Shown: piece after piece, positions 17,296-26,105 of the stretch
How positions within the stretch are numbered: the stretch's first letter is position 1
Layout of the letters: the number at the start of each line of letters is the position of its first letter
From: an uncultured Candidatus Melainabacteria bacterium
GTDB taxonomy: Bacteria > Cyanobacteriota > Vampirovibrionia > Gastranaerophilales > Gastranaerophilaceae
Length of the DNA stretch: 64,000 bases
Assembly (NCBI GenBank): GCA_934754505.1
Contig: CAKVIE010000002.1
Coordinates: 118,455 to 182,454, forward strand
Direction of reading: 5' to 3'
Notes under the pieces: generated by a model
Database searches by the model: none
The model's input: the letters and a program-made list of their open reading frames with translations, nothing else
What the model was told of the DNA's origin: nothing
Translations under genes and position numbers: made by a program

Positions 17296-17327
17296 TAAAA
17301 AAGTCGGCAAACACCGACTTTTTTTAC
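17296..17327 (-). terminator. Terminator of the LysM gene
   Basis: AAAAAAGTCGG and CCGACTTTTTT form a symmetrical hairpin that would work in both directions. It lies 15 bases after the LysM stop. Confidence 0.8.
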
Positions 17328-17341
17328 TGTCTTATAATTTT

Positions 17342-17941
17342 TTAGCTTAAAGGAATAACGAGTTCCTGACCTGCATATATTGCGTGAGGGCTTGCAAGGT
17401 TATTCGCTTTTTGAAGTTTTGCAGTATTTTCAGGAGAAGTTTTTCCATAGAATTTAACCGAAATAGCTTCCAAAGAATCACCTGCTTTTACGGTATATTT
17501 ATCATTTACAACGGCAGGTTGAATATTTTCGGCAATACCTGTTGCAGCAATTTCTTCTTCCGTTAATTTTACGGGTGCTGCTTGTTTTGCTTCTCCGTTC
17601 AAAAACGAACCGTGTGTCTTTTTAACAATTTTTCGCTCTTGAACAGCACTTGTATCTTTTGAAGAAAAAGTTGTAATGCTGAGCATAGCAGTCATCAAAA
17701 ACATGCTCAAAGCACCTGCAATAAATCCCGTCAAAATATATATTCCGGGGGATTTTTCTTCTCTTTGACTGAACTTAAAATTTTGCCAAAGTATGTCTAA
17801 CTCATCTTGTTTTGCAGTTTTATCAGCTGCAGAATTTTTCTTTTCAAATGATTCGGCTTCTTCGTTTTGTGCTTTTAATTCAGCTAACAAAGCCATATTT
17901 TCGCCTGATAACATTGAACGATTTAATGTCGAATTTTTCAT
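17342..17941 (-). CDS. Bitopic membrane protein with C-terminal LysM domain
   Basis: About 199 residues: a polar cytoplasmic N-terminus (about 1-70), one membrane helix (GIYILTGFIAGALSMFLMTA), a linker and a C-terminal LysM domain (YTVKAGDSLEAISVKFYG ... NNLASPHAIYAGQELVIP) that should bind peptidoglycan glycan. This orientation places the LysM in the periplasm. The ATG at 17941 has AGAGG seven bases upstream; upstream in-frame starts (17947, 18007) lack one. The partner of the cytoplasmic region is unknown. Confidence 0.75.
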   Translation of the reverse strand: MKNSTLNRSMLSGENMALLAELKAQNEEAESFEKKNSAADKTAKQDELDILWQNFKFSQREEKSPGIYILTGFIAGALSMFLMTAMLSITTFSSKDTSAVQERKIVKKTHGSFLNGEAKQAAPVKLTEEEIAATGIAENIQPAVVNDKYTVKAGDSLEAISVKFYGKTSPENTAKLQKANNLASPHAIYAGQELVIPLS

Positions 17942-18101
17942 TTCCATCCTCTTAACTATAAACTCATGTTCCCTATAAAATGCCGATATGTCAATACTTG
18001 CAAGCAAATTTGACCGATTTTTGCGGCTTATTTTCTCTAAAACCGCTCATATTTTGACATACAAGGTTTACACTTCTTTATAAACTTGACAAAAATGCAT
18101 T

Positions 18102-18133
18102 AAAAAAGGCTCGTATCATTAAAAACACAAGCC
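18102..18133 (-). terminator. Terminator after the 468-residue TPR gene
   Basis: On the minus strand GGCTTGT pairs with ACGAGCC (one G-T) followed by six Ts, 30 bases past the stop. Confidence 0.6.
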
Positions 18134-18162
18134 AAAATCAATTATTACAAGTATTTCAAGAA

Positions 18163-19569
18163 TTATTTTTTAGAAAACATTCTCATAATTTTTTCCAAAA
18201 ATCCCTCATCTTCGCCTGCAACGTCTGTGTCTGAGAACTTGGATATTTTTTGTTTTATAAGTTCCGTTTCGGCACTAACGGGAGCTTTTGCAAGATATTT
18301 TTCATAATATTCTTTTGCTATTTTTTCACGTTTAAGTTTTTCAAAACATTTTCCTGCTTTCAAGAAATTTTCGGGTTTTCTTGCCACTTCGGCAGCTCTT
18401 TCGTAATATCTTGAAGCTTCTTGATATTCGCCCATATCAAAGTAAAAATCGCCCGATTTTATTAAAATACGTTCGTTATCAGGTTCAAGTTTCAAAAGTT
18501 TTTCATAAAATTCAGCGGCAGTATGTTTTTCGCCCATGTGTTCGCAAATTTTGATGATTTCTTCAATCGTTTGAATATTAGAAGAATCAACGTGATGAGC
18601 CTGTAAATATTCGTGCATTGCAACGTCTTCCTGACCTTTTGCAAGATACATCTTTGCTCTGTTTGCATAAGCATCGTGTTTGTTGCCTGTATGTTCACAA
18701 ACTAAAGACAACATTTGAAAATACAAGGGGTGATTAGGTTCATAATTGCCAAACTCAACGATTGCAGATTTGCACTCGTTCCATTCTTCCATATTAAAAT
18801 AGTATTCAGCCAAAAGTTTATAATATTCACCGTTGTTTTTATCTTCAACCGCATCAAGCAAACCTTTTGCTTCTGCATTTCTTCCCTGCATAAGTGCAAC
18901 TTTTATTTTTAATAAATCCGATATTGCATATTCTTGAGCCTTATCGGGTTCACCTGTTTGAATATATAATTTTGCCAAAATATCTTTTAATCTGTTATCA
19001 TCATTGAATTTTTCAAGAGCCGTTTTCAAAACATTAATCGCTGAAAATTTATCATCTTCTTGCACATATAAATCCGCAATTTTTATATAAATATCAGCGT
19101 CGGGCATGTGCGGTGCGATTTTATAATACTCATCAATCGCATTCAAAGGTTTTCCGACATATTCATAAGCCTTTGCCATTAACACGCTTGCTTGAATTTT
19201 TTCATCTTTATCGTGCGTATTATCAGTTGCCTTTTTGTAATCAGGAATTGCTTGTGCAACCTGTCCGTTCAAAGTCTTTACTTTCGCTCTTGTCATATAA
19301 TATTTATAGCGATTTGTTTCGTTGTAAACGTCTTGTAATTCCGTATATGCAACAAGACTTGCCGGAGAAATTTCTATCAATTCTTCCCAATATTTTACGG
19401 CATCGTCTTTTTTATCAACCGTTTGTGCTGCTAATGCTATTTTCTCCAAAAATTCTGCATTTTTTTTACCTTCATCATATGCAGCCGTTAAAACTTTATA
19501 TGCTTCTTCAAACTGCTCATTATCCGTCAAAGCCTGTGCTCTATCAAGTATTGCGTCTATTTTGCCCAT
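18163..19569 (-). CDS. Tetratricopeptide repeat protein
   Basis: The protein is 468 residues of repeated TPR units with no signal peptide, ending in a basic/Phe-rich tail (FLEKIMRMFSKK) that could be an amphipathic membrane-contact helix. It is similar in style to the TPR protein at 6155-8002 but not obviously a close copy. The ATG has GAGG six bases upstream. Single gene between its own terminator and an intergenic gap. Probably a cytoplasmic scaffold; partner unknown. Confidence 0.8.
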   Translation of the reverse strand: MGKIDAILDRAQALTDNEQFEEAYKVLTAAYDEGKKNAEFLEKIALAAQTVDKKDDAVKYWEELIEISPASLVAYTELQDVYNETNRYKYYMTRAKVKTLNGQVAQAIPDYKKATDNTHDKDEKIQASVLMAKAYEYVGKPLNAIDEYYKIAPHMPDADIYIKIADLYVQEDDKFSAINVLKTALEKFNDDNRLKDILAKLYIQTGEPDKAQEYAISDLLKIKVALMQGRNAEAKGLLDAVEDKNNGEYYKLLAEYYFNMEEWNECKSAIVEFGNYEPNHPLYFQMLSLVCEHTGNKHDAYANRAKMYLAKGQEDVAMHEYLQAHHVDSSNIQTIEEIIKICEHMGEKHTAAEFYEKLLKLEPDNERILIKSGDFYFDMGEYQEASRYYERAAEVARKPENFLKAGKCFEKLKREKIAKEYYEKYLAKAPVSAETELIKQKISKFSDTDVAGEDEGFLEKIMRMFSKK

Positions 19570-19871
19570 TAGTTTTCCTCTATAATTATCATTTTTATTA
19601 TACTATAAAAAATTTTTGGAATACCCCCGTTGTACGATATTGAAAGAATAATTCAAAAATTATTCATAATTTTATATGATTTAATTTTTCTCCAAGCCAA
19701 TTACAATACAACTATACTCCTTAGAAATGACAATACACATATCCCTAATTTACAGCCGTGATTTTCACGGCTTTTTATTTTTTATACCCTGTTAAATATT
19801 AAATTTTTGCACAACAACAAAGCAGCCTTTAACTGCATTAAACAAAAACTTGAGGACAAAGTTTGAGAACA
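19570..19871. other. 302-base gap with an orphan plus-strand terminator
   Basis: No protein-coding gene was found. It holds the promoter side of the TPR gene at its left end and a hairpin-plus-U-tract (19754-19779) oriented for plus-strand transcription, although no plus-strand gene lies upstream within several kilobases. A GCAG/CTGC hairpin near 19822-19838 may end the SDR operon. Confidence 0.4.
19754..19779 (+). terminator. Orphan rho-independent terminator
   Basis: An 8-bp perfect stem (AGCCGTGA / TCACGGCT) with a TTT loop is followed by TTTTTATTTTTT. The T tract is only on the plus-strand side. Confidence 0.6.
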
Positions 19872-20597
19872 TTAACCCATCGAAATTCCTGCACAAAGAT
19901 TAATTGATTGACCAGTCATGCCTTTAGCCTCAGGACTTGCAAGATATTTTGCCAAAGCTGCTATTTCCTCAGGCTCAATAAATCTTCTTTGCGGTATTAC
20001 GTCTTTTAATTCTTCATCTTCAAAAACTTGATTTTCACCGTGGATTAAAGACGTATCAACCCAACCCGGGTGAATTGTATTGACGGTTATTCCATACTCT
20101 GCCGTTTCCAATGCAAGTGCCTTTGAAAAACCGATAAAAGATGACTTTGTCATTGAATACAATGTAGCATAACCCTCTCCGATTATTCCCGAAACAGAAC
20201 CAATGTTTATTATTCTGCCGTACTTTTGTTTCTTCATATCAGGAACAACAAGCCTTGAAAGTTTATATGGTGCAACTAAATTCAAGCTGACAAGATTTTT
20301 AATATCTTCATCTGTGGTTTTTTCAATTTCTGCACAAACATAAGCCCCTGCATTATTAATTAAAATATCAATATTACCCAAAACTTTTTTAGCCTCTTGA
20401 TAAAGGAACAAACAATCTTTTGTAATATCGCAGGCATAAAAACCTTTTATATTAGGATATTTTGCCAACTCCTCAAGCGGTGCTTTCGTTCTTGCATTTA
20501 CAAAAACTTCAAAACCGCTGTCAGCAAAAGATTTTGCCAAAACAAGCCCTATTCCTTTTGAAGCTCCTGTTATTAAAACTTTATTATGATTTTTCAT
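19872..20597 (-). CDS. Short-chain dehydrogenase/reductase, FabG-like
   Basis: A Rossmann NAD(P)H-binding motif TGASKGIG is near the N-terminus, with NNAG (about residue 85), a catalytic Ser in GSVSG and a Y-x3-K (YSMTK) active site. The C-terminal ends in the FabG-like cap (MTGQSINLCAGISMG). About 241 residues, a normal length. Could be a 3-oxoacyl-ACP reductase or another SDR; the substrate is unknown. The ATG at 20597 lies inside the end of the upstream gene (overlap of 14 bases), so translation is probably coupled. Last gene of a HIT-hypothetical-SDR operon. Confidence 0.85.
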   Translation of the reverse strand: MKNHNKVLITGASKGIGLVLAKSFADSGFEVFVNARTKAPLEELAKYPNIKGFYACDITKDCLFLYQEAKKVLGNIDILINNAGAYVCAEIEKTTDEDIKNLVSLNLVAPYKLSRLVVPDMKKQKYGRIINIGSVSGIIGEGYATLYSMTKSSFIGFSKALALETAEYGITVNTIHPGWVDTSLIHGENQVFEDEELKDVIPQRRFIEPEEIAALAKYLASPEAKGMTGQSINLCAGISMG

Positions 20598-20928
20598 TTT
20601 CGTCACCGTAATACATTGTCGTAACAAGCTGATACATCGATTCTCTGAATTTTTCAATCACTCGTTTTTGATGTTCGGGACTTAACGATTTCAAAAGCTC
20701 AAGACAGGAATGAAGATTGTAATTTTTGTCATACCATCTGTTATATCCCGGCGGAACGTTTTTTATCAAAGATTGTATAGCAGAATCAGTGCTCAACTGT
20801 TCATCTTCCATCATAGTCTGGATAAAATCTTGAGCAAGCAAAGCAATAGTGTCTTGATCAAGTCGTTCAAGAGCATTCATAAATTCTTTTATAACAGGAT
20901 CTTTGTCATACCACCTTAAAAAAGCCAT
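20584..20928 (-). CDS. Small hypothetical protein with two RWYDK repeats
   Basis: 114 residues, not recognised. Two internal repeats of about 35 residues start LRWYDKDP (about residue 4) and NRWYDKNY (about 64), each followed by a helical segment ending in L-x-Q/R-x-F. This suggests an intragenic duplication and a helical fold. GGGAG lies nine bases before the ATG. Sits between HIT and SDR genes. Confidence 0.65.
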   Translation of the reverse strand: MAFLRWYDKDPVIKEFMNALERLDQDTIALLAQDFIQTMMEDEQLSTDSAIQSLIKNVPPGYNRWYDKNYNLHSCLELLKSLSPEHQKRVIEKFRESMYQLVTTMYYGDENEKS

Positions 20929-20945
20929 TTTTCAAAATCTCCCGA

Positions 20946-21278
20946 CTATCCCGGAGGCCAAAGGAGCGGTCTGCCTGCAATTATGTGTAAATGCAAGTGA
21001 AAAACAGTCTGCCCCGCTTCGCTTCCCGTATTTATTACCGTTCTGAAATCTGTAATATTTTCTTGTTTTACAATTTTTCTGACAGCTTCAAACAAATAAT
21101 TCATCATATCAGCATCTTTAACATCAACAAGCGATGCCGTGTGCTTTTTCGGTATTACCAAAATATGCACCGGAGCTTGCGGATTTAAGTCGTTAAATGC
21201 GATGACGTTTTCGTCTTCATAAACAGGCGTCGTCGGAATTTCATGATTTGCTATTTTACAAAAAATACAATCTGCCAT
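20946..21278 (-). CDS. HIT family purine-nucleotide hydrolase (HinT-like)
   Basis: The histidine triad HLHLHIIAGR is near the C-terminus, and CIFCKI at the N-terminus is typical of HinT. The family hydrolyses adenylated amines and related purine nucleoside phosphoramidates. 110 residues, normal length. The ATG at 21278 (MADCIF) has AGGTG six bases upstream and matches the conserved N-terminus; an upstream start at 21287 does not. First gene of the small operon. No promoter was confidently picked. Confidence 0.92.
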   Translation of the reverse strand: MADCIFCKIANHEIPTTPVYEDENVIAFNDLNPQAPVHILVIPKKHTASLVDVKDADMMNYLFEAVRKIVKQENITDFRTVINTGSEAGQTVFHLHLHIIAGRPLLWPPG

Positions 21279-21446
21279 AATTTTCACCTAAGGAAATTAT
21301 ATCTCATTTTTATCTAAAGAGCAATGATTTATCAATATAATTACTCGTTTTATTGCAATTATTACGTATTTTATTTCTAACTCAAAAACAAATAAACGGA
21401 GCTTTAGAGTTTTAAACTCAAATAATACCAATTATTTCGGTTAATT

Positions 21447-22844
21447 TTACGACTGTCTTAAAAAGACCTTTTTTCGCAGTTCCATATTTTTAACATTTGT
21501 TTCCGAGAAAATTTCCCGATAAACCTTTATATCCTTATTATTTGCCATATCGGGGTTTGCTGCTAAAAAGTCATCAAGAACTTTTTTGCCCTCAACATAT
21601 CTCATTTGTTTCTGATACATTACAAGAAGATTATTCAATGCGACTAAATTCTTTTTGTCTATTGTTAAAATCTTTTTATAATAAGTTGCAACATTATCAT
21701 CATCGCTCAAAGCCTGATATGCCTTGACAATTCTAAAACAAATGTCTGTTGTGCATCTTAAATTTTCAGCCTTTTTATAATAATTTACTGCATCTAAATA
21801 TTTTCCTGCCGACATTGCTTCATCACCCAAGTCAATTAAACTGCTCGGATCGTTTGGTATTCTTTTTGCAATATCTGTTAATTCTTGGTTTTTCGCCTCT
21901 TGAACAGCCTCTTTTGCAGGCTGTTTCCCATAACTTTGATAAAGCAGACGTGCTGTATTTTTATCCCTTTGCGACAAATGCGAAATAACCTTCGTAGCGC
22001 CTTGAGCCATTACGTCATCGGGATTTGTACTGTGCCCCATTATACCGATTGAATGTCCTATTTCGTGTAACATTACGTGATAAACATATTCTTTCGGAAG
22101 CGGTTTACCGTCTTTATCATAAGCATTTATCGTAATCGTATTTCCTGCAAGGGTATCTCCGCTGAATTTATATGCACAGTTTCCGCCTTGATGAACTCCT
22201 GATGATGCACTTCCTTGTGCAAAAATAACTATATCAGAAGCATCTTGTTTATTTCCCGAATAGCTGAACATAACTCTCGAACCGATTGCCGATTGCCATT
22301 CGGAATACGCATTTATCATTAACGAACGGAAATTTGCATCATTCGGGATATAAACTCTTGTTACACCCAACGGTCTTAAATATTTTTTACCGCCCCGATA
22401 AGCGTTTTTCACATAATCAGGTTCTTTTGAAATAGCAAAATCTGCCGATGCGGGTTTGGTTACTTTTGCCGCCTGTTGAGCCTGCTGTTGTTGTTTATTC
22501 TTTTCTTCCGCCTGTTTTGCTTCGTATGCCTCGATTTGCTTCAAGCCTATTTTGGCATAAGCACCTGCTTGTGACGATGGAGAATTCGATAAAATTATAT
22601 TATACTGACGTTTTGCCTCATTATAATTTTTTTCTTTTATAAGAATTTGGCAGTACATATATCTCGAATTCGAGTCGTAGTAATCTTTTTTGAGGGCATT
22701 TAAAAACAAAGTTTTAGCAAATTTATAGTCGCCTTTATTATAAGCATTCATGCCCGCATTATAGTCAACACCCGCAAATACAGGATTTGCGAGTGCCGAT
22801 AAAACTATAAAACTTAAAATATATTTTTCAAAAGAACTTTTCAT
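21447..22844 (-). CDS. Secreted matrixin-like metalloprotease flanked by TPR repeats
   Basis: A signal peptide (to about residue 24, VFAG) is followed by two or so TPR units (about 25-100), a Gln-rich linker (about 115-130) and a metzincin domain (about 140-310). The zinc site is H260-E-x-x-H264-x-x-G-x-x-G-H271 (HEIGHSIGIMGH), with a Met-turn at DDVMA (about 276-280). More TPR units follow (about 335-440). Matrixins cleave extracellular proteins; the fusion to TPR on both sides is unusual. No propeptide cysteine switch was recognised. The start is leaderless with a near-perfect promoter (22851-22879). Confidence 0.85.
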   Translation of the reverse strand: MKSSFEKYILSFIVLSALANPVFAGVDYNAGMNAYNKGDYKFAKTLFLNALKKDYYDSNSRYMYCQILIKEKNYNEAKRQYNIILSNSPSSQAGAYAKIGLKQIEAYEAKQAEEKNKQQQQAQQAAKVTKPASADFAISKEPDYVKNAYRGGKKYLRPLGVTRVYIPNDANFRSLMINAYSEWQSAIGSRVMFSYSGNKQDASDIVIFAQGSASSGVHQGGNCAYKFSGDTLAGNTITINAYDKDGKPLPKEYVYHVMLHEIGHSIGIMGHSTNPDDVMAQGATKVISHLSQRDKNTARLLYQSYGKQPAKEAVQEAKNQELTDIAKRIPNDPSSLIDLGDEAMSAGKYLDAVNYYKKAENLRCTTDICFRIVKAYQALSDDDNVATYYKKILTIDKKNLVALNNLLVMYQKQMRYVEGKKVLDDFLAANPDMANNKDIKVYREIFSETNVKNMELRKKVFLRQS

Positions 22845-22850
22845 TCTTTG

Positions 22851-22879
22851 ATTTTAACATTTTTATTTTATTTTTTCAA
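22851..22879 (-). promoter_or_regulatory. Promoter of the matrixin gene, leaderless arrangement
   Basis: TTGAAA, 17 bases, TAAAAT, six bases, ATG (minus strand). The -35 lies within the last codons of the upstream methyltransferase gene. Confidence 0.6.
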
Positions 22880-23806
22880 ATTTTTTGATTTTTTTTCTTC
22901 AGGTTTTTGGAAGATAAAAACATATTCGTGTCTAAAGATATAAAATCCGCCGAACAAAGCTCTATATCTCCAGAGGTTTGCCGTTTTACCTTTTGCTCTT
23001 TCGTTGCCCTGAATATCTTTTACGATAACGGCTTTGAGCTTAAATCCGAGTTTTTCCATTCTTTGCTCACAAGCGAAAGATAAAAGTTTGCACTCTCCGT
23101 CTTTGTATTCGTCACCGATAATCAAAGCCGCAAAACGTCCGGGTTCCAACAAGTCATAGCCGTTTTTTGCAACTTTTTCAAACATATCATAAAAATCTTC
23201 CGGAGTTGCACAGTTAGACAAGTCTTCTTTTTTATCCGAAAACTTAATGATATCGTCATAAGGCGGGTGCAATACCAAAAATTGAGCATGGTCTTCGCCC
23301 ATAATTTCAAGACGAGCCTTAACCTTTTCTTTTGCTTCCTCCGAAGTTGAATCGCCTGTGATAAGGTTTACATCAGTTACAAGCTCTTTCGGTGAAAATT
23401 TTTCTGCAACGTGCTCAACCTGCTCTTGTTTTAATTCAACACCGATACATCTTCTGCCCATATTTAAGGCTTCTATTGCTGAAGTTCCCGAACCTAAAAA
23501 CATATCCAACACAATGTCTTTTTTCTTCGTAAAACGTTCAAAAAATTGTTGTGCCAATTGAGGTATGTAATTACCGTGATATTCGTTTGAATGTCTGCCT
23601 GTGTTATCTCTTTCGGGGAATAACCAAAGCGTATCGGTTTTGACGTTTGAATAATCTTTCCAATTATTCAAATCAATATCGTTATAAGGTTTGCATTTAG
23701 TAATCGGATTTTCTGCGACCTTTAAACTTGCCTTGCGTTTCGGCATTTGGGCAATTTTTAAATTCGCATATTCCTCTTTTACCTTTGCGTTAGACTGTTT
23801 TGCCAT
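22868..23806 (-). CDS. Orphan DNA methyltransferase (N4/N6 type)
   Basis: 312 residues. An N-terminal basic region is followed by a motif X-like NEYHGNYIPQLAQQF, motif I DMFLGSGTSAIEAL (about 99-112, S-adenosylmethionine loop) and motif IV HPPYDD (about 178-183; the usual form is D/N/S-PPY). The order X-I-IV suits a gamma-class-like amino-methyltransferase. There is no restriction endonuclease or specificity subunit beside it. N4-cytosine versus N6-adenine cannot be decided from sequence. AGGAG lies before the ATG. Confidence 0.8.
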   Translation of the reverse strand: MAKQSNAKVKEEYANLKIAQMPKRKASLKVAENPITKCKPYNDIDLNNWKDYSNVKTDTLWLFPERDNTGRHSNEYHGNYIPQLAQQFFERFTKKKDIVLDMFLGSGTSAIEALNMGRRCIGVELKQEQVEHVAEKFSPKELVTDVNLITGDSTSEEAKEKVKARLEIMGEDHAQFLVLHPPYDDIIKFSDKKEDLSNCATPEDFYDMFEKVAKNGYDLLEPGRFAALIIGDEYKDGECKLLSFACEQRMEKLGFKLKAVIVKDIQGNERAKGKTANLWRYRALFGGFYIFRHEYVFIFQKPEEKKSKNLKK

Positions 23807-23905
23807 AATTACTCTCCTACAAGATTTTTCTTATAGACAAAGTATATTATTTTTAGGCAAAAATTTTATCCTATAAATATAGTAATTTATTTGTTGTTCA
23901 TTTAT

Positions 23906-25282
23906 TTATTGATTATTTTTGTGCTTTAAATCAATCAAAACATCAACAAGCATAGGATCCCACTTCTCATTTGCTTCTTCTTTCATAATAAGCAAAGCTT
24001 TTTCTGTGGGCATAGCTTTTCTGTATGTTCTTTCCGTTGTCAAGGCACAATAAGCATCAGCTATTGCAATAATTCTTGAACCCAAAGGAATACTTTGACC
24101 GCTCAAGCCTTCCCGACCAGTGCCGTTCCATCTTTCCTTGTGATAGTGAATATACGGAATAACTTCCGCCATAAAGTTTATGCTCATCAATAAATTTACG
24201 CCGATGTTCGGGTGATTGTACAATTTTGCCCATTCTTCTTTTGTCAATTCACCTTTTTTGTTGAAAATTTCTATCGGTAAAGTAATTTTTCCGATATTTC
24301 TCAAAAGTGCGGCATAATAAACTAAATCTTTTGTCTTTTCATTCAAACCGAGTTCGTTACAAATTTCAACCGACAAAGCCGCAACTGCTCTTGAATAATC
24401 AGCTTTAAAGTGGCTTCTTGAATCAACAGCTTTTGCCAAGTTTTCTACAAATGCCTGCTGTTCATCTCCCAAATCACCGATTAAAGCAGTGATTTCGGCT
24501 CTTAAATGCTGCAATTCCGATACACTTGCTTCTTCATCATTAATAAGTTTTTCGGCTTCTTCCGCTTCTTTTTGAAAAGCCATTGACGTTGCGAATAAAT
24601 CCGCCGTTATTTCGCACATAGAAACAAAATTATCGTCTAATTCTTTTTGCTCATAATTTTGAATAACTATCGTTCCAACACAGCCGAAAGAACTTTTCAT
24701 CGGGACTGACAAACAATATGCAGCTTTATCTTCTTCAAGCTCCTCAATAGGTTTAACATCTTTCAATGTCGAACAATCTTTGATTTCAATAGTTTTTCTT
24801 TCTTTATAAGCCTTTACGGCAAGTGATTCATCGCTCAAATTGTAGCCGATGTTCTTTGAATACAAGTCACCGTTAATTTTGACAGATGTTCCGACTAACA
24901 TTAAATCATAATCGTTATCAGTCGTTCCGCCGACGTTATCCTTTGTAAGGTAAATATGACAAGCATCTACGGCTGCCATTTCTTTTATCGTTTTTGCAAT
25001 CGAGCTGTAAATTATATAATCTTCTTTGCTGTTAAAGCCCAAAATCGTAAGGGTTTTATCCTTCGAATATATTGAAATAAGCTCTGATAATTGCTTTTTC
25101 AAACCTTCTGTTTTATCGGTTTCTTTCTCACTAATCTTTTTCGCTAAATCTTCCGATATCAAAGTTTCTGTTAAAAAATCACCTAAGTTTAATGCAAAAA
25201 TTTCTTCAAGTGCATCGTCTTCCATAAATTCCGCACTCTGCGAAAATAATGAAACGCTCTCATTCTGTTTGTCTTCACACAT
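23906..25282 (-). CDS. GAF-like and degenerate HD-GYP domain protein
   Basis: 458 residues. Residues about 50-230 look like a GAF-type sensor, a coiled segment follows (about 235-275), then an HD-GYP-like domain (about 280-455). HD-GYP enzymes degrade cyclic di-GMP, but the HD pair is replaced by R-N (RNIGK in place of HDIGK) and GYP by GRE (HYHKERWNGTGREGL). Metal-dependent hydrolysis is therefore unlikely, and it may act as a binding protein. A sigma-28-type promoter (25319-25346) and an AAGGA site before the ATG support the start. Confidence 0.75.
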   Translation of the reverse strand: MCEDKQNESVSLFSQSAEFMEDDALEEIFALNLGDFLTETLISEDLAKKISEKETDKTEGLKKQLSELISIYSKDKTLTILGFNSKEDYIIYSSIAKTIKEMAAVDACHIYLTKDNVGGTTDNDYDLMLVGTSVKINGDLYSKNIGYNLSDESLAVKAYKERKTIEIKDCSTLKDVKPIEELEEDKAAYCLSVPMKSSFGCVGTIVIQNYEQKELDDNFVSMCEITADLFATSMAFQKEAEEAEKLINDEEASVSELQHLRAEITALIGDLGDEQQAFVENLAKAVDSRSHFKADYSRAVAALSVEICNELGLNEKTKDLVYYAALLRNIGKITLPIEIFNKKGELTKEEWAKLYNHPNIGVNLLMSINFMAEVIPYIHYHKERWNGTGREGLSGQSIPLGSRIIAIADAYCALTTERTYRKAMPTEKALLIMKEEANEKWDPMLVDVLIDLKHKNNQ

Positions 25283-25318
25283 TTTTGTATTCCTTGTGCA
25301 TGTTCTCTCTCATTTATA

Positions 25319-25346
25319 TAATCGGCTGATTTTTTAAAAACTTTTA
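25319..25346 (-). promoter_or_regulatory. Sigma-28 (FliA)-type promoter
   Basis: TAAAAGTT, 12 bases, GCCGATTA, followed by TATAAATG on the minus strand. The -10 region is identical to that of the axial-like protein gene at 6060-6067. Confidence 0.6.
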
Positions 25347-25477
25347 TCCTTTTTACAAAAATTAATACAAATGGAGGAGATATTCCTTTAATAATTATTT
25401 TTCTACGTTTGAAAGCCTTATTTTAAACGAAATTCAGACATTATGTAAAGTTATGTTACAAACAGAGGTTTAAAGCC

Positions 25478-25505
25478 TAAAGTTTTCGTTACGAAGTGTC
25501 GATAT
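25478..25505 (+). promoter_or_regulatory. Sigma-28 (FliA)-type promoter
   Basis: TAAAGTTT (a perfect -35), 12 bases, GTCGATAT, upstream of the gene at 25537. It is divergent from the sigma-28-type promoter at 25319. Confidence 0.55.
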
Positions 25506-25536
25506 AAAAAACGTAAGGGTAAGTGGTAAGGAGCAA

Positions 25537-25989
25537 ATGATTAATTTTCCTGCAATAACAGCAATGAACATAGCAGCAGCAAGAACAGTTAATACAAATG
25601 TTCAAGCTCAAGCAAACGAAGCTCAACAACAAAAAGCTGTTTTCAAGTTTTCATCATTTGAACAAACCAACTCTATCGCTGCAATGAAAAACCAAGCAGC
25701 AATTTCAGACATCAAATTCAACAATAATTTCTACAACAATATCCAATACCTCAATGCAAAAGCTGCAGCAGGTATTCACAAACAAGTTGACGGAAAAATC
25801 TTCATCGCTTCTGATGTTTTTCAATCCGTTTCAACTGACAACAAACTCAACACGACAGGGTTGCAAAAAAGATTAAGCGATATCGACAATCTCGCTAAGG
25901 ACAGAAACGGTTCTCAATCTCTTTTTTACACTAATGCCGATGCTGATAAAAAAGAGCAAAAATCAGAACATAAATTGATTTATGCATAA
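25537..25989 (+). CDS. Hypothetical protein (150 aa), possible exported protein
   Basis: No recognisable family. The N-terminus (MINFPAITAMNIAAARTVNTNV) is followed by Gln/Ala/Asn-rich sequence with no Sec signal peptide or membrane helix. The composition resembles the polar N-terminal extensions of other proteins in the window. AAGGAG lies six bases before the ATG and a sigma-28-type promoter lies upstream. A terminator follows at 26031. Monocistronic. Export by a flagellar-type system is an inference from the promoter and composition only. Confidence 0.6.
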   Translation: MINFPAITAMNIAAARTVNTNVQAQANEAQQQKAVFKFSSFEQTNSIAAMKNQAAISDIKFNNNFYNNIQYLNAKAAAGIHKQVDGKIFIASDVFQSVSTDNKLNTTGLQKRLSDIDNLAKDRNGSQSLFYTNADADKKEQKSEHKLIYA

Positions 25990-26030
25990 CTAAAGTTTTT
26001 TTAATTTCTTACATTTCTTACTTACTAAAC

Positions 26031-26058
26031 AAGATGGCTTCAACCATCTTTTTTTTTA
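26031..26058 (+). terminator. Terminator after the 150-aa protein
   Basis: AAGATGG and CCATCTT around a six-base loop, followed by a long T tract. Confidence 0.8.
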
Positions 26059-26105
26059 TGTTTTTATGTTAAAATTTATTCGGTAGGAAAAATAAGGAAG
26101 TTTAT

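Noticed and set aside
19113..19643. 176-codon plus-strand frame over the TPR gene
   Set aside because: Shadow of the TPR gene with no start signal; composition matches antisense of TPR codons.
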